Source: Bacteroidales bacterium (GTDB lineage: Bacteria > Bacteroidota > Bacteroidia > Bacteroidales > VadinHA17). Taken from it: DNA of 64,000 nucleotides. Below the pieces are notes generated by a model. That model worked only from the letters and a program-made list of their open reading frames with translations. It was not told where the DNA came from and ran no database searches. Shown piece after piece: positions 6,203 to 14,848 of the stretch (its first letter is position 1; every line of letters starts with the position of its first letter). Location of the stretch: NCBI GenBank assembly GCA_025358455.1, contig JANYJP010000042.1:1-64000 (forward strand), read 5' to 3'. The translations under genes were made by a program, and so were the position numbers.

Positions 6203-8395
6203 CTATTTTAAGTAATCGTTAAAATAACCTGAAATCTTATTAAAAAGATGCACCCTTGAGTTGCCTGCCATGTTATGCTCAGCTCCGGGATACACAAAAT
6301 AATCAACCTGTTTGCCCTGTTTGATGCACTCATCCAGAAAAGTCAGACTGTTTTGCCAGACAACTGTGTTGTCGTTGGTTCCATGGATAATCAATAATTT
6401 TCCACTGAGATTTCCTGCATAATTTAATAAAGATGCTTTTTTATACCCTTCCGGGTTTTGCATGGGAGTGTCCATATATCGTTCGCCATACATTACTTCG
6501 TACCATTTCCAGTCGATAACCGGACCGCCGGCACAGGCGACTTTAAAAACGCCGGGATTACGAAGCATAAGTGATACAGTCATAAATCCACCATAACTCC
6601 ATCCATCCACTCCTATTCGTGTAGTATCCACATAATCAAGTGATTTAAGATAGCTTACACCGGTCATCTGGTCGGCCATCTCTTTTTCGCCAACCTGTCT
6701 GTGAATGATGCTTTCGAACTCAAAACCCCGGTTAGATGAACCCCGGTTGTCGAGAGTGAAAATCACATAGCCCTGCTGTGCCATGAAATTCAGCCAGAAC
6801 CCGGCACCTCCGGTCCAGGTATTATTTATCATCTGGGCATGAGGTCCGCCATAGACATAAATTAATACCGGATATTTTTTTGCCGGATTGAAATCAACAG
6901 GCTTTATCAAACGGCAATAAAGGTCAGTGTGTCTATCATCAGCTTTTATTTTGAAAATCGACATTTCACCGATTTTGTAATCCTTGTAAGGATTTTCATC
7001 TTCTCTGAGTGTTGCAAGTTTTGTTCCCTTCTGGTCAATCAAATAATAAGCCCGGGCCATTTTTGTGCTGCTGAAAATATCAATAAAATAGTTCGTGCTT
7101 TTTGACGCCAGCATCTGGTGTGTTCCTTCGGTGTTTGTTATCCGTTCTGTTTTCCCGGTCTTAAGTGCAGTTTTATACAGTTGTCTTTCAATCGGGCTAT
7201 CCATTGTTGATTCATAAAAAACTGAATTTCCCTGAGGATCTGCATCTAAAAGGGCTGTCACTTCCCACTCGCCATGCGTGATTTGCTTAATCATTTTCCC
7301 TCCGGTGTCATAAAGAAAAAGATGATTCCAGCCATCCCTCCGGCTTTGCCAGATAAATTTTGACGGATCTGACTTAATGAAATACAAACCATGCATTGGT
7401 TCTACATACCGATCGTTTCTTTCTTCAAATAAAGTCTTTACTAAATTCCCGGTATTGCATTCATATTTATTCATCTCGAGATGATTCTGGTCGCGGTTCA
7501 GAATGCCGGCATAAATGAATCTGCCTGAAGGATCCCAGCTTACTGAGGTAATATATTGGTTTTCAGGACCTGCCGTTTGAATATAAACGATTTCATTCAG
7601 ATCAGGATTAAAAATTCCCAGCTCAACCTTCTGACTTTTCATGCCTGCCATCGGATATTTTATTGGTGCGGCATTGGCAATACGGTTGAATATATCAACC
7701 AGAGGATAATCAGCTACCTCACTTTGATCTGTTCTGTAGAAGGCCAGTAACTTCCCGTCCGGTGACCAGAATGAACCTGCATCAATCCCAAATTCATTCC
7801 GCGACGGAATCTGCCCATAAAGTATGTTCTCGTTTTTTTCATCAGTAACCTGAATGGCTTCCCCATTAATAACTACAAACAGGTTGTTTTTGATAGTATA
7901 GGCAACATGCAGGTTCTTTTCATCAATTGTTATATTCTCTCCATCCTTATCAAATTCATTGGCTTTTACCAGAGTTGACCCAGCGAAATCATACAAAAAT
8001 ACTTTAGCCTTATCAATATAATACAACCGGTAATTGTCCAACCAGTTTAAACCCGGGAAGTGCCTGAGCTCATCCTGTTTTAAATTTTTCAGTTTTAAAT
8101 TCAGGTCCGTCAGGGTCAGAATTGTATCAGCTCTATTCTGATCTGCCGCTGCTTTCTGGATAAGGTTATCTTTTTCAACATAAGTAAATGCATCCATATT
8201 GCCTCGCCAGGCAAGCCGGGTAATAGCTTTAGGTAATAATTCCCTGTTAAGGTAATCACCGGCTTTAAAAAGCTTGTCCTGTGCCTGCAAATTTACTGCG
8301 CCGGATAAAATGAACAACATTCCAATAACACGTGCAGTCCAATTACTGTTTTTTATAGAAGTTCCTCCCTGTGAAATATTTGTAGTCTCATGCAT
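6203..8395 (-). CDS. S9 family (DPP-IV-like) serine peptidase
   Basis: A 730-residue exported prolyl-oligopeptidase-family enzyme. An N-terminal hydrophobic signal (RVIGMLFILSGAVNLQAQ) directs it to the periplasm. Residues ~50-480 form the DPP-IV N-terminal beta-propeller (repeated WSPDGK, WDPSGRF-type blades). The C-terminal alpha/beta hydrolase has YVYGGPHAQ, the nucleophile Ser in GWSYGGFM (about 599), Asp in HGTNDNTVVW and His in AEHNM. It should release dipeptides from peptide N-termini, preferring Pro or Ala at position two. The ATG at 8395 gives a longer-than-usual n-region, and an internal Met just before the hydrophobic core is an alternative start. It appears monocistronic. Confidence 0.9.
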   Translation of the reverse strand: MHETTNISQGGTSIKNSNWTARVIGMLFILSGAVNLQAQDKLFKAGDYLNRELLPKAITRLAWRGNMDAFTYVEKDNLIQKAAADQNRADTILTLTDLNLKLKNLKQDELRHFPGLNWLDNYRLYYIDKAKVFLYDFAGSTLVKANEFDKDGENITIDEKNLHVAYTIKNNLFVVINGEAIQVTDEKNENILYGQIPSRNEFGIDAGSFWSPDGKLLAFYRTDQSEVADYPLVDIFNRIANAAPIKYPMAGMKSQKVELGIFNPDLNEIVYIQTAGPENQYITSVSWDPSGRFIYAGILNRDQNHLEMNKYECNTGNLVKTLFEERNDRYVEPMHGLYFIKSDPSKFIWQSRRDGWNHLFLYDTGGKMIKQITHGEWEVTALLDADPQGNSVFYESTMDSPIERQLYKTALKTGKTERITNTEGTHQMLASKSTNYFIDIFSSTKMARAYYLIDQKGTKLATLREDENPYKDYKIGEMSIFKIKADDRHTDLYCRLIKPVDFNPAKKYPVLIYVYGGPHAQMINNTWTGGAGFWLNFMAQQGYVIFTLDNRGSSNRGFEFESIIHRQVGEKEMADQMTGVSYLKSLDYVDTTRIGVDGWSYGGFMTVSLMLRNPGVFKVACAGGPVIDWKWYEVMYGERYMDTPMQNPEGYKKASLLNYAGNLSGKLLIIHGTNDNTVVWQNSLTFLDECIKQGKQVDYFVYPGAEHNMAGNSRVHLFNKISGYFNDYLK

Positions 8396-8421
8396 GGTTT
8401 TTTTGTATCAATTATATAATC

Positions 8422-8429
8422 TAACTTTG
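8422..8429 (+). promoter_or_regulatory. Bacteroidota -7 element (TAACTTTG)
   Basis: It matches TAnnTTTG, with TTG at 8403-8405 as a -33 candidate 16 bp upstream. It lies 37 bp before the ATG of the small exported protein at 8466. Confidence 0.6.
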
Positions 8430-8465
8430 CGACAATGAACGATAATAATCTTAATTTTTAAAATT

Positions 8466-8696
8466 ATGAAGAAGATTGTTGGTCTTATAATATTGTTCCT
8501 GCTTGCTTTCTCCTTAAATAGTTTTTCAATTGATAAGCCTCACAAAAAACCACAGAGCGCCAAAATAGAGCGATCGGGTAAACATAATGCCAAATCAGGG
8601 ATTAAACCCCGAAGCAAAGGATCCAGGAAATCAATGCATAAACCGAAAGTAAATCGACAGAGCCGTAAAATATCGAACAATATGTTTAAACTCTGA
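8466..8696 (+). CDS. Small basic exported protein
   Basis: A 76-residue protein not recognised as any family. It has a clear signal peptide (KKIVGLIILFLLAFSLNSFS). The mature part of about 55 residues is extremely rich in Lys, Arg, Ser and His (KPHKKPQ, KPRSKGSRKS, KPKVNRQSRK) and has no hydrophobic core, so it is probably disordered and polycationic. A good phylum-type promoter supports expression. It is flanked by genes on the opposite strand, so it is monocistronic. Possible roles include binding of nucleic acid or polyanionic surface polymers, but this is speculation. Confidence 0.65.
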   Translation: MKKIVGLIILFLLAFSLNSFSIDKPHKKPQSAKIERSGKHNAKSGIKPRSKGSRKSMHKPKVNRQSRKISNNMFKL

Positions 8697-8723
8697 CGTC
8701 AAAAGAGGTTTAATGGATAATAG

Positions 8724-10298
8724 CTATTTTACACCTCCCCATGGAACTAATTTCGATTCAAAATAATCTATCTCCATTGCTTTAAACCGATTACCATGTT
8801 TTGCCAGCCTCCCTTTATATTCATCCCAGTTTCTTAAAGGGGAGGCAGTCCATCCTATTTCAGCTATTCCGGGAAGCCGGGGGAAAACCATATATTCAAT
8901 ATCATTCATATTCGTTATAGTCTCTGTCCATAATGCAGCTTCAACTCCAAGTACATTTTCCTTTTTCACTCCGGGGATATATGTAGCCGGATCCCAGTTA
9001 TAAGCGCTATCCAGCTCAATATAGGCAGCCCAGTGCAATCCCACCTTCGTTGACTTATCATACTGCATGTCGAGGTAAGCTTTAATTGACGGAGACATAA
9101 TGATTTTTGCGCCCTGGGCAACTGCAGCATTAGCATTTTTAACATTCGCCCAATGCTGTGCAAATGAGTTAGGTTTGATCGTAGCTGCTGAGATATCGTC
9201 CCATCCGATAATCTGTTTCCCGTGAGAGGCAACTATCTCCTGTACTTTATTTATAAATGGAATATAATCTTCGGGTTTTGTTGAGTGTGATTCATCGCCT
9301 CCGATATGAATGTAAGGCCCGGGAGTTAAAGCAGCCAGTTCTCTTACCACATCATCAATAAACTTGTAAGTGACATCTTTTGTTGTGCATAAAGTGCTGA
9401 ATCCCACTTCTATTCCGGTGTAGAGTTCAGTTGCTTTACCATTGCAGTTCAATTCAGCATACGAAGCAAGAGCTGCATTAGTGTGACCCGGCATATCAAT
9501 TTCCGGAACAATAGTTATATAACGTTCCATAGCATATTTAACAATATCTGAATATTGATCCTGCGTATAATATCCCCCATTACCTCCGTCTACCTGTGTG
9601 CTGCCACCGTGAGTTGCAAGGTTTGGCCACGATTTAATTTCAATCCTCCAACCCTGATCGTCAGAAAGATGCAGGTGCAAAACATTTATTTTATAATAGG
9701 ATATTAAATCTATAAAACGTTTGACGTCGCTGACTCCAAAAAAATGTCTCGAAACATCCAGCATGACTCCTCTGTAAGAATAATCAGGATAGTCTTTAAT
9801 GGTGCCTGTAGCAATTTCCCAGGGTCCTTCCTGTTTGGCAGAAAGCTCAATCTTAGCAGGCAAAATCTGTCTGATCGTCTGAATTCCCCTGAATAATCCT
9901 GCCGGACTGCCGGCTGAAAGTATTAAAAGGTTTTTTGAAATTACCAGTTCATAACTTTCATCACCCTGCTTAGTGTCTCCTGACAGAGTAAGATAAATGC
10001 CCGCCTTAGGCTCACTGGCTACTGATTTAACTTCAATGTTTAATCCTGTTGCAGGTTTTAACCTGCCAGCCAGATACTGACCAATTTGTTTTACTTCTTC
10101 AGATTCCCCCTGGTAAAAAATTCCGGTTCCGTCGTTTAGAGTAAAATTATCCCCTGTCGCAGTTATTGAAACCGGTTTTGGAATAATGCTCTCTTTGGAA
10201 AGATCCGTTGGTGTTTTTGCCGTGCATGATATCTGCAATATCAGCATGACATATGCAATTATTGTTATTGCCGTCAGGTTTTGTTTTTTATTGATCAT
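8724..10298 (-). CDS. Beta-N-acetylhexosaminidase, GH20 lipoprotein
   Basis: A 524-residue glycoside hydrolase family 20 enzyme that removes terminal GlcNAc or GalNAc. The N-terminus is a lipoprotein signal (lipobox LQISC, about residue 25), placing it in the periplasm or outer membrane. A GH20b-type N-terminal domain (about 35-170) precedes the TIM barrel. The barrel shows YRGVMLDVSRHFF, HLHLSDDQGWRIEI, PEIDMPGHTNAAL and the catalytic Asp-Glu pair in HIGGDES (about 333). The substrate-assisted mechanism uses that pair. Length is on the short side but complete. It is transcribed away from pdxH. Confidence 0.93.
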   Translation of the reverse strand: MINKKQNLTAITIIAYVMLILQISCTAKTPTDLSKESIIPKPVSITATGDNFTLNDGTGIFYQGESEEVKQIGQYLAGRLKPATGLNIEVKSVASEPKAGIYLTLSGDTKQGDESYELVISKNLLILSAGSPAGLFRGIQTIRQILPAKIELSAKQEGPWEIATGTIKDYPDYSYRGVMLDVSRHFFGVSDVKRFIDLISYYKINVLHLHLSDDQGWRIEIKSWPNLATHGGSTQVDGGNGGYYTQDQYSDIVKYAMERYITIVPEIDMPGHTNAALASYAELNCNGKATELYTGIEVGFSTLCTTKDVTYKFIDDVVRELAALTPGPYIHIGGDESHSTKPEDYIPFINKVQEIVASHGKQIIGWDDISAATIKPNSFAQHWANVKNANAAVAQGAKIIMSPSIKAYLDMQYDKSTKVGLHWAAYIELDSAYNWDPATYIPGVKKENVLGVEAALWTETITNMNDIEYMVFPRLPGIAEIGWTASPLRNWDEYKGRLAKHGNRFKAMEIDYFESKLVPWGGVK

Positions 10299-10404
10299 AA
10301 CGATTTATTTAATTGGGTTTAAGATAGATATTTTTTTTTATTCCAGCCTCTTCAGAACAATGCTAATAAAACAATGTTATTCAAGCAGTACTTTTATAAA
10401 TAAA

Positions 10405-11016
10405 ATGTCTGGCAATAAAGATCTTTCAGAAAAATCGGTCAACCGGAACCCCATTGTTCAGTTTGATATATGGTATAAGGAACATTTATTGCACACCACG
10501 GAAATACCTGATTCTGTCAGCCTTGGCACAGCATCATCTGAAGGAAAGGTTTCCGTTAGGACCGTACTGCTTAAAAGATATGATGAAGAGGGTTTTGTAT
10601 TCTATACAAATTATCTGAGCAAAAAGGGGTCACAGTTATCATCAAATCAAAAAGCGGCAATGCTTTTTTACTGGCCCGAGGCAGGAAGACAGGTGCGGAT
10701 CGAGGGTACTGCCGAAAAAGTATCGCAGGATGAATCTGAAAAGTATTTCAAAACGCGCCCGCGGGAAAGTCAGCTTGCAGCCTGGGCAAGTGAACAAAGC
10801 GGCATAATACCCGATCGCTTACATCTTGAAAGAAAATATGATTTTTATAAAGATGTTTTTTCAGGAAGATCAGTTGACAAACCTGAGCATTGGGGAGGAT
10901 TCCGGATAATACCCGGTTGGTTTGAATTCTGGCAGAACGGAGAATACAGGCTTCACAACCGCATAACTTATACCAAGAATAACGATTCCTGGATTATTGG
11001 CCGGCTTGCCCCTTAA
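10405..11016 (+). CDS. pdxH: Pyridoxamine/pyridoxine 5'-phosphate oxidase
   Basis: This FMN enzyme makes pyridoxal 5'-phosphate from PNP or PMP. The 203-residue product starting MSGNKDLSEK aligns well with E. coli PdxH: VLLKRYDEEGFVFYTNY, SKKGSQL, LFYWPEAGRQVRIEG, YFKTRPRESQLAAWAS, WGGFRIIP, FEFWQNGEYRLHNR and the C-terminal IGRLAP. The frame stays open upstream to 10186, but that overlaps the divergent hexosaminidase. The ATG at 10405 gives the expected length. It converges on the thioredoxin-like gene with a 10-bp gap. Confidence 0.95.
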   Translation: MSGNKDLSEKSVNRNPIVQFDIWYKEHLLHTTEIPDSVSLGTASSEGKVSVRTVLLKRYDEEGFVFYTNYLSKKGSQLSSNQKAAMLFYWPEAGRQVRIEGTAEKVSQDESEKYFKTRPRESQLAAWASEQSGIIPDRLHLERKYDFYKDVFSGRSVDKPEHWGGFRIIPGWFEFWQNGEYRLHNRITYTKNNDSWIIGRLAP

Positions 11017-11026
11017 TAAATTGATA

Positions 11027-11608
11027 TTAAATAAGATCACAGGCATCAGGCGGCATCCAGTGGGCTCCTTTCCCATCCCATTTTATATTACACCCTATGG
11101 GATTTGTCAATGGAACAGATATAGGTTTTCCTGCGGTAAGTTCCTCAAGCACATTATCAAGATTGTTTATAGTCATCTTTGAAGTGTCGCGGGGATTGTC
11201 CACTCCCCGACCGGTATAAACAAGTATCCTCTCTTCATTGAAAACATAAAAATGTGGAGTTCTTAATGCGCCGTACGCTTCTGCCAGTTCCTGTGTTTTG
11301 TCATATAGATAAACCCAGGGGAACTTGTGCTTTTTCATCCTTTCTATCATGTTGGAAAAACTATCTTCAGGATACGTATTCTCACTGTTTGAATTTATTC
11401 CAACAAATCCTACTCCTCTCCCGCTGTATTTATTGGCAGTTTCTCGGGTAAGCTCATCGGAACCGATAACATAAGGGCAATGATTGCAGGTGAAAAAGAG
11501 TACCATGTATTTGTACTTGGCAAAATCTGACAGGCTGTATTCCTTTCCTTCTGTAGAGGGAAGCTTAAAATCAATTATTTTTTGTCCGGGTTGTAATGTA
11601 TAAGCCAT
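11027..11608 (-). CDS. Thioredoxin-like/AhpC-TSA family protein
   Basis: A 193-residue thioredoxin-fold protein starting at MAYTLQPG. A Met ten codons upstream is possible but gives an atypical extension. An AhpC/TSA domain covers residues ~5-140, with the redox motif CNHCPY at the end of the first strand ([11 protein letters not shown]). The C-terminal part holds IGCNIKW and PDACDLI, extra Cys residues that may be resolving. It resembles the TlpA-like 'redoxin' group often annotated as peroxiredoxin. No signal peptide, so cytoplasmic. The physiological substrate is unknown. Confidence 0.85.
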   Translation of the reverse strand: MAYTLQPGQKIIDFKLPSTEGKEYSLSDFAKYKYMVLFFTCNHCPYVIGSDELTRETANKYSGRGVGFVGINSNSENTYPEDSFSNMIERMKKHKFPWVYLYDKTQELAEAYGALRTPHFYVFNEERILVYTGRGVDNPRDTSKMTINNLDNVLEELTAGKPISVPLTNPIGCNIKWDGKGAHWMPPDACDLI

Positions 11609-11677
11609 GGTGCAATTGTTTTTAAATTGATATAACACTATCCTGACGGAATTGTTTTAAGACAGGCATGCTGCACA

Positions 11678-11737
11678 CGATGCACGACGCACGGAAATAC
11701 ATTGTGTTCTCACCAATGATCCGTGAGTCGTGAGTCG
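11678..11737. repeat. Imperfect inverted repeat downstream of the creatininase gene
   Basis: The 18-mer at 11678-11695 pairs with 11720-11737 at 15 of 18 positions around a 24-base loop. Each arm is itself a tandem of CACGAC/CACGG-like units. It sits 14 bp after the minus-strand creatininase stop and may act as a terminator or be a dispersed palindromic repeat. Confidence 0.4.
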
Positions 11738-11750
11738 GTTGTTGTGCCAT

Positions 11751-12635
11751 TTATTTCTGTGTCGGATTCTGAGCTTTTTTGAAGAATTCTTCCTGGAGTT
11801 GTTGTATTGTGTTGTCTTTCTTCATGAACTTAATTAATTCGGAAAGCTGACCAGCTTCTCTGGAGATTAATAATTCACCCAATCTTTTATTCGGAGTATT
11901 AACGTCACTTGCGAAGTGGTTTGGATATTTTGCATACCACCATATACCTGTATAGGCGAAAGGCAATTTACTTAACCTGTCCTGATCGAGACCCGATTCG
12001 CTTTTCAAAGCATCCTGGTCAACAAATGCCGGATTGATTGAATACATCATCGAAGTCTCTTCCTCCCCTGCATGCCCGTCGAGCTTTGCCTTTTTCATAG
12101 ATTGAATCTCTTTATCATTCAGAGGATCTTTACCCCCACTGAATAAAACAACAACATAATCTTCCTGTATTCCAAGTTGCGACTGGCAGAAATACTGCAG
12201 AAAGCTGGTGTTACCACCGTGACCATTCAGGAGAATAATCTTTTTTAATCCATTCCTTGATAATTCTTTGCATGTTTCATCAAGCATTTTCCAGATCAGT
12301 TCCGGACTGTATGCAATTGCTCCGGGTTGATGTTTTGCTTCAAAGATCTGTCCGACAAAATAAGGTGGAAAAACAACTGCATATTCCTTTTCTGCTGCAT
12401 GAAATGCAACTTCTCTCGCCTCATACATATCAGTGCCGAGAGGAAGAGCGGGACCATGCTTTTCTATGATCCCAAGAGGAATAACACATACCCCGGCCGC
12501 AAGAGTAACTGCTTTTGAAAATTTTGGCGATGTCAGATCTTCCATTTTATAAGGAAGACTTCCCTGATCAGCTTGTTGCGCCATAAGAACAGCTGACAGT
12601 AATAACGCAGGCAGAAAGATTTTGAGCTTTTTCAT
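11751..12635 (-). CDS. Creatininase-family amidohydrolase, exported
   Basis: A 294-residue protein with an N-terminal signal peptide (KIFLPALLLSAVLMAQQ), so it is periplasmic, which is unusual for the mostly cytoplasmic creatininase family. Metal-binding motifs are present: GIIEKHGPALPLGTDMYEA (Glu, His, Asp), LNGHGGN and the Glu in HAGEEETS. Family members hydrolyse cyclic or linear amides (creatinine, F420 precursors, mycofactocin peptide). The substrate here is not evident. It stands alone on this strand, divergent from a solute symporter 248 bp away. Confidence 0.85.
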   Translation of the reverse strand: MKKLKIFLPALLLSAVLMAQQADQGSLPYKMEDLTSPKFSKAVTLAAGVCVIPLGIIEKHGPALPLGTDMYEAREVAFHAAEKEYAVVFPPYFVGQIFEAKHQPGAIAYSPELIWKMLDETCKELSRNGLKKIILLNGHGGNTSFLQYFCQSQLGIQEDYVVVLFSGGKDPLNDKEIQSMKKAKLDGHAGEEETSMMYSINPAFVDQDALKSESGLDQDRLSKLPFAYTGIWWYAKYPNHFASDVNTPNKRLGELLISREAGQLSELIKFMKKDNTIQQLQEEFFKKAQNPTQK

Positions 12636-12849
12636 AATAGGTTTGTTTTATCAGTTTATCTAAGATTTTCTTCGTGTTCCGCTTTGTCGCCCAATTATGG
12701 GCATAGTAAAAACTTTAATATCCAAATTTATCAGAGTAATACAAAACTTTTCCTGTTTATCAGGATTGTATCCACCAAGTTTATGCAGAATCTATGTTAA
12801 ATGCAAGATGAGTAAAGTTAAAGAAATATAATTTATCTGACTTTTTCAT

Positions 12850-12857
12850 TACGTTTG
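12850..12857 (+). promoter_or_regulatory. -7 element (TACGTTTG) for the symporter operon
   Basis: It matches TAnnTTTG and lies 26 bp before the ATG at 12884. No clear TTG -33 box was seen. Confidence 0.45.
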
Positions 12858-12883
12858 ACATGTGATATTTTAAAAATAATTTG

Positions 12884-14338
12884 ATGAGCCCTCTCCTTTT
12901 ATTTACTATCATTCTGGTATATTTTTCCATCCTGATGGCAATTTCCTACATTGCTTCCCGTCATGTCAGGGAAAATACATTTTTTGACGGCGACAAGGCC
13001 TCCCCCTGGTTTCTTGTGGCTTTTGGAATGATAGGATCAGGTATTTCAGCTGTTTCCCTGGTTTCAATACCCGGAAATGTCGGTAATAACAACCTTTATT
13101 ATTTTCAGTTTATTTTTGGAACAATTGTAGGTTATCTTTTTATAGCATTCATTTTAACACCTATTTATTATAAGCTGAAACTGGTATCTATTTATACATA
13201 TCTTAATATCCGTTTCGGAAACATAACATATAAGACCGGATCCCTGTTTTTCCTGGTATCGCAATCGTTTGGAGCAGCATTAAGATTACTTCTGTCAATA
13301 AAAATTCTTCAATATGCTTTTTTTGACGAATTGCATATTCCATATTTCGTAACCATTATAGCAGTTTTAATCCTTATCTGGCTGTATACTAACAAGTCAG
13401 GTATAAAAACAATTGTCTGGACAGATGCCCTTCAGTCGCTGTTTCTGGTAACAGTTATTGTGATTTCAATTCTCGCAATAAAGAATTCCTTAGGCTTCTC
13501 ATTCACTGAAATGGCAAAAACAATAGTTCATCATCCTTATGCAAAGATCTTTGACTGGGACATGCATTCCGGATCTAATTTCTTTAAACAATTCATATCC
13601 GGGTTATTGATTACTGTTGCTCTTGTTGGTCTAGACCAGAGTATGATGCAGAAAACGCTTACAGTCAAAAATTCAAGGGATGCGAAAAAAAACGTTCTTA
13701 CTTTCAGTTTTTTTATAGCATTTGCCCAGACATTATTCCTCGGACTAGGAGTACTCATTTATATATATGCTGAACGACACGGATTTACCCCGGCAAAGTT
13801 AAACGGCCAATTTGTAAATACTGATGGTCTTTATCCGTTACTCACACTAAACTACTTCGGGAAAATCGGTGCAATAGCATTTTTAATCGGGGTCATTGCC
13901 TCAACTTTCGCAAGCATCGATTCTTGTATTGCTGCATTAACAACAGCCTTCAGCTATGATTTCATGAATATTGAGAATCAACCACAAGAATCAAAAAAAC
14001 GGATTAAGAACCTGGTTTTACTTGGGGTGAATATTGTTATGTTTTTTATTGTTATGTCCTTCTGGAACAGTCATGGGGCAATCATTAATACCATTTTCAA
14101 AATTGCAGGTTATACCTATGGACCACTTTTAGGCCTTTATATGACAGGTTTATTTTCAAAAATTAAACTGAAAGAAAAACTGGTTCCCGTTGCGTGTATT
14201 TCAGCTGCATTGGTCACATGGTTACTTAATGGATATTTCATACAGGCATTTCATTTTGATTTCGGGTTTATGAATATTTTTGTAAATGCTTTATTAACTG
14301 TTCTGTTTCTGATCATAATTAAAAAGAATAATAAATGA
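12884..14338 (+). CDS. Sodium:solute symporter (SSS family)
   Basis: A 484-residue integral inner-membrane protein with about 13 hydrophobic segments. SSS-family marks include the N-terminal helix break GMIGSGISAVSLVSIPGNV and the Na+-site region FLIGVIASTFASIDSCIAALTTAFSYDF (Ser/Thr-rich, TM8 equivalent). The ATG at 12884 is preceded by an in-frame TTG that adds one residue, and ATG is chosen. The stop overlaps the GNAT gene by 4 bp. The substrate is unknown; sialic acid, sugars and amino acids are all carried by this family. With the downstream acetyltransferase and serine hydrolase it may form a small uptake operon. Confidence 0.88.
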   Translation: MSPLLLFTIILVYFSILMAISYIASRHVRENTFFDGDKASPWFLVAFGMIGSGISAVSLVSIPGNVGNNNLYYFQFIFGTIVGYLFIAFILTPIYYKLKLVSIYTYLNIRFGNITYKTGSLFFLVSQSFGAALRLLLSIKILQYAFFDELHIPYFVTIIAVLILIWLYTNKSGIKTIVWTDALQSLFLVTVIVISILAIKNSLGFSFTEMAKTIVHHPYAKIFDWDMHSGSNFFKQFISGLLITVALVGLDQSMMQKTLTVKNSRDAKKNVLTFSFFIAFAQTLFLGLGVLIYIYAERHGFTPAKLNGQFVNTDGLYPLLTLNYFGKIGAIAFLIGVIASTFASIDSCIAALTTAFSYDFMNIENQPQESKKRIKNLVLLGVNIVMFFIVMSFWNSHGAIINTIFKIAGYTYGPLLGLYMTGLFSKIKLKEKLVPVACISAALVTWLLNGYFIQAFHFDFGFMNIFVNALLTVLFLIIIKKNNK

Positions 14339-14832
14339 TGCCTGATAATAAGTTTTCAATAAACCCAACAACTGATGTAAAAGATTTTGCCGTCTGCGCC
14401 TCAATGATGTCGGTAACTGATCCCTGGATTACTCTGGATATGGATTATAATCAGTGTCTGAAGGCATTTGAGGGAAGCAGTAAAGAGATTTATATTATCC
14501 AGGTTACAAATGAAATTGCCGGATTCGTAATCATCCAAACCGGCGGAACATTTGCAGGGTATATCCAGACAATCTGTATAAGTGAAAAGTACAGGGGAAA
14601 AGGATTCGGAAGAAAACTGCTTCAATTCTGTGAGGAAAGAATACTCAGAATATCACCAAACGTATTTATCTGTGTTTCTTCTTTTAATAAAGGGGCTATA
14701 AAACTTTATTATGATTTCGGTTTTAAACTGGTTGGTGAGCTTGATAACTTTGTGAAAAAGGGATTTCATGAATTGCTGCTTCGGAAAACAGTCGGTCCGA
14801 GAGTCGGTTATAAAGGGGGAAAGAGAGCTTAA
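14335..14832 (+). CDS. GNAT-family N-acetyltransferase
   Basis: A 165-residue protein of the RimI-like GNAT superfamily. The acetyl-CoA pyrophosphate-binding loop is visible as SEKYRGKGFGRKLL (R/Q-x-x-G-x-G/A, about residues 81-94). It follows the strand AGYIQTICI and precedes NKGAIKLYYDFGFKLVGEL, the usual fourth helix and strand. The start at 14335 overlaps the symporter stop as ATGA, so translation is coupled. The acceptor substrate is unknown. Confidence 0.88.
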   Translation: MMPDNKFSINPTTDVKDFAVCASMMSVTDPWITLDMDYNQCLKAFEGSSKEIYIIQVTNEIAGFVIIQTGGTFAGYIQTICISEKYRGKGFGRKLLQFCEERILRISPNVFICVSSFNKGAIKLYYDFGFKLVGELDNFVKKGFHELLLRKTVGPRVGYKGGKRA

Positions 14833-14848
14833 TAAAAAATATACGGAT

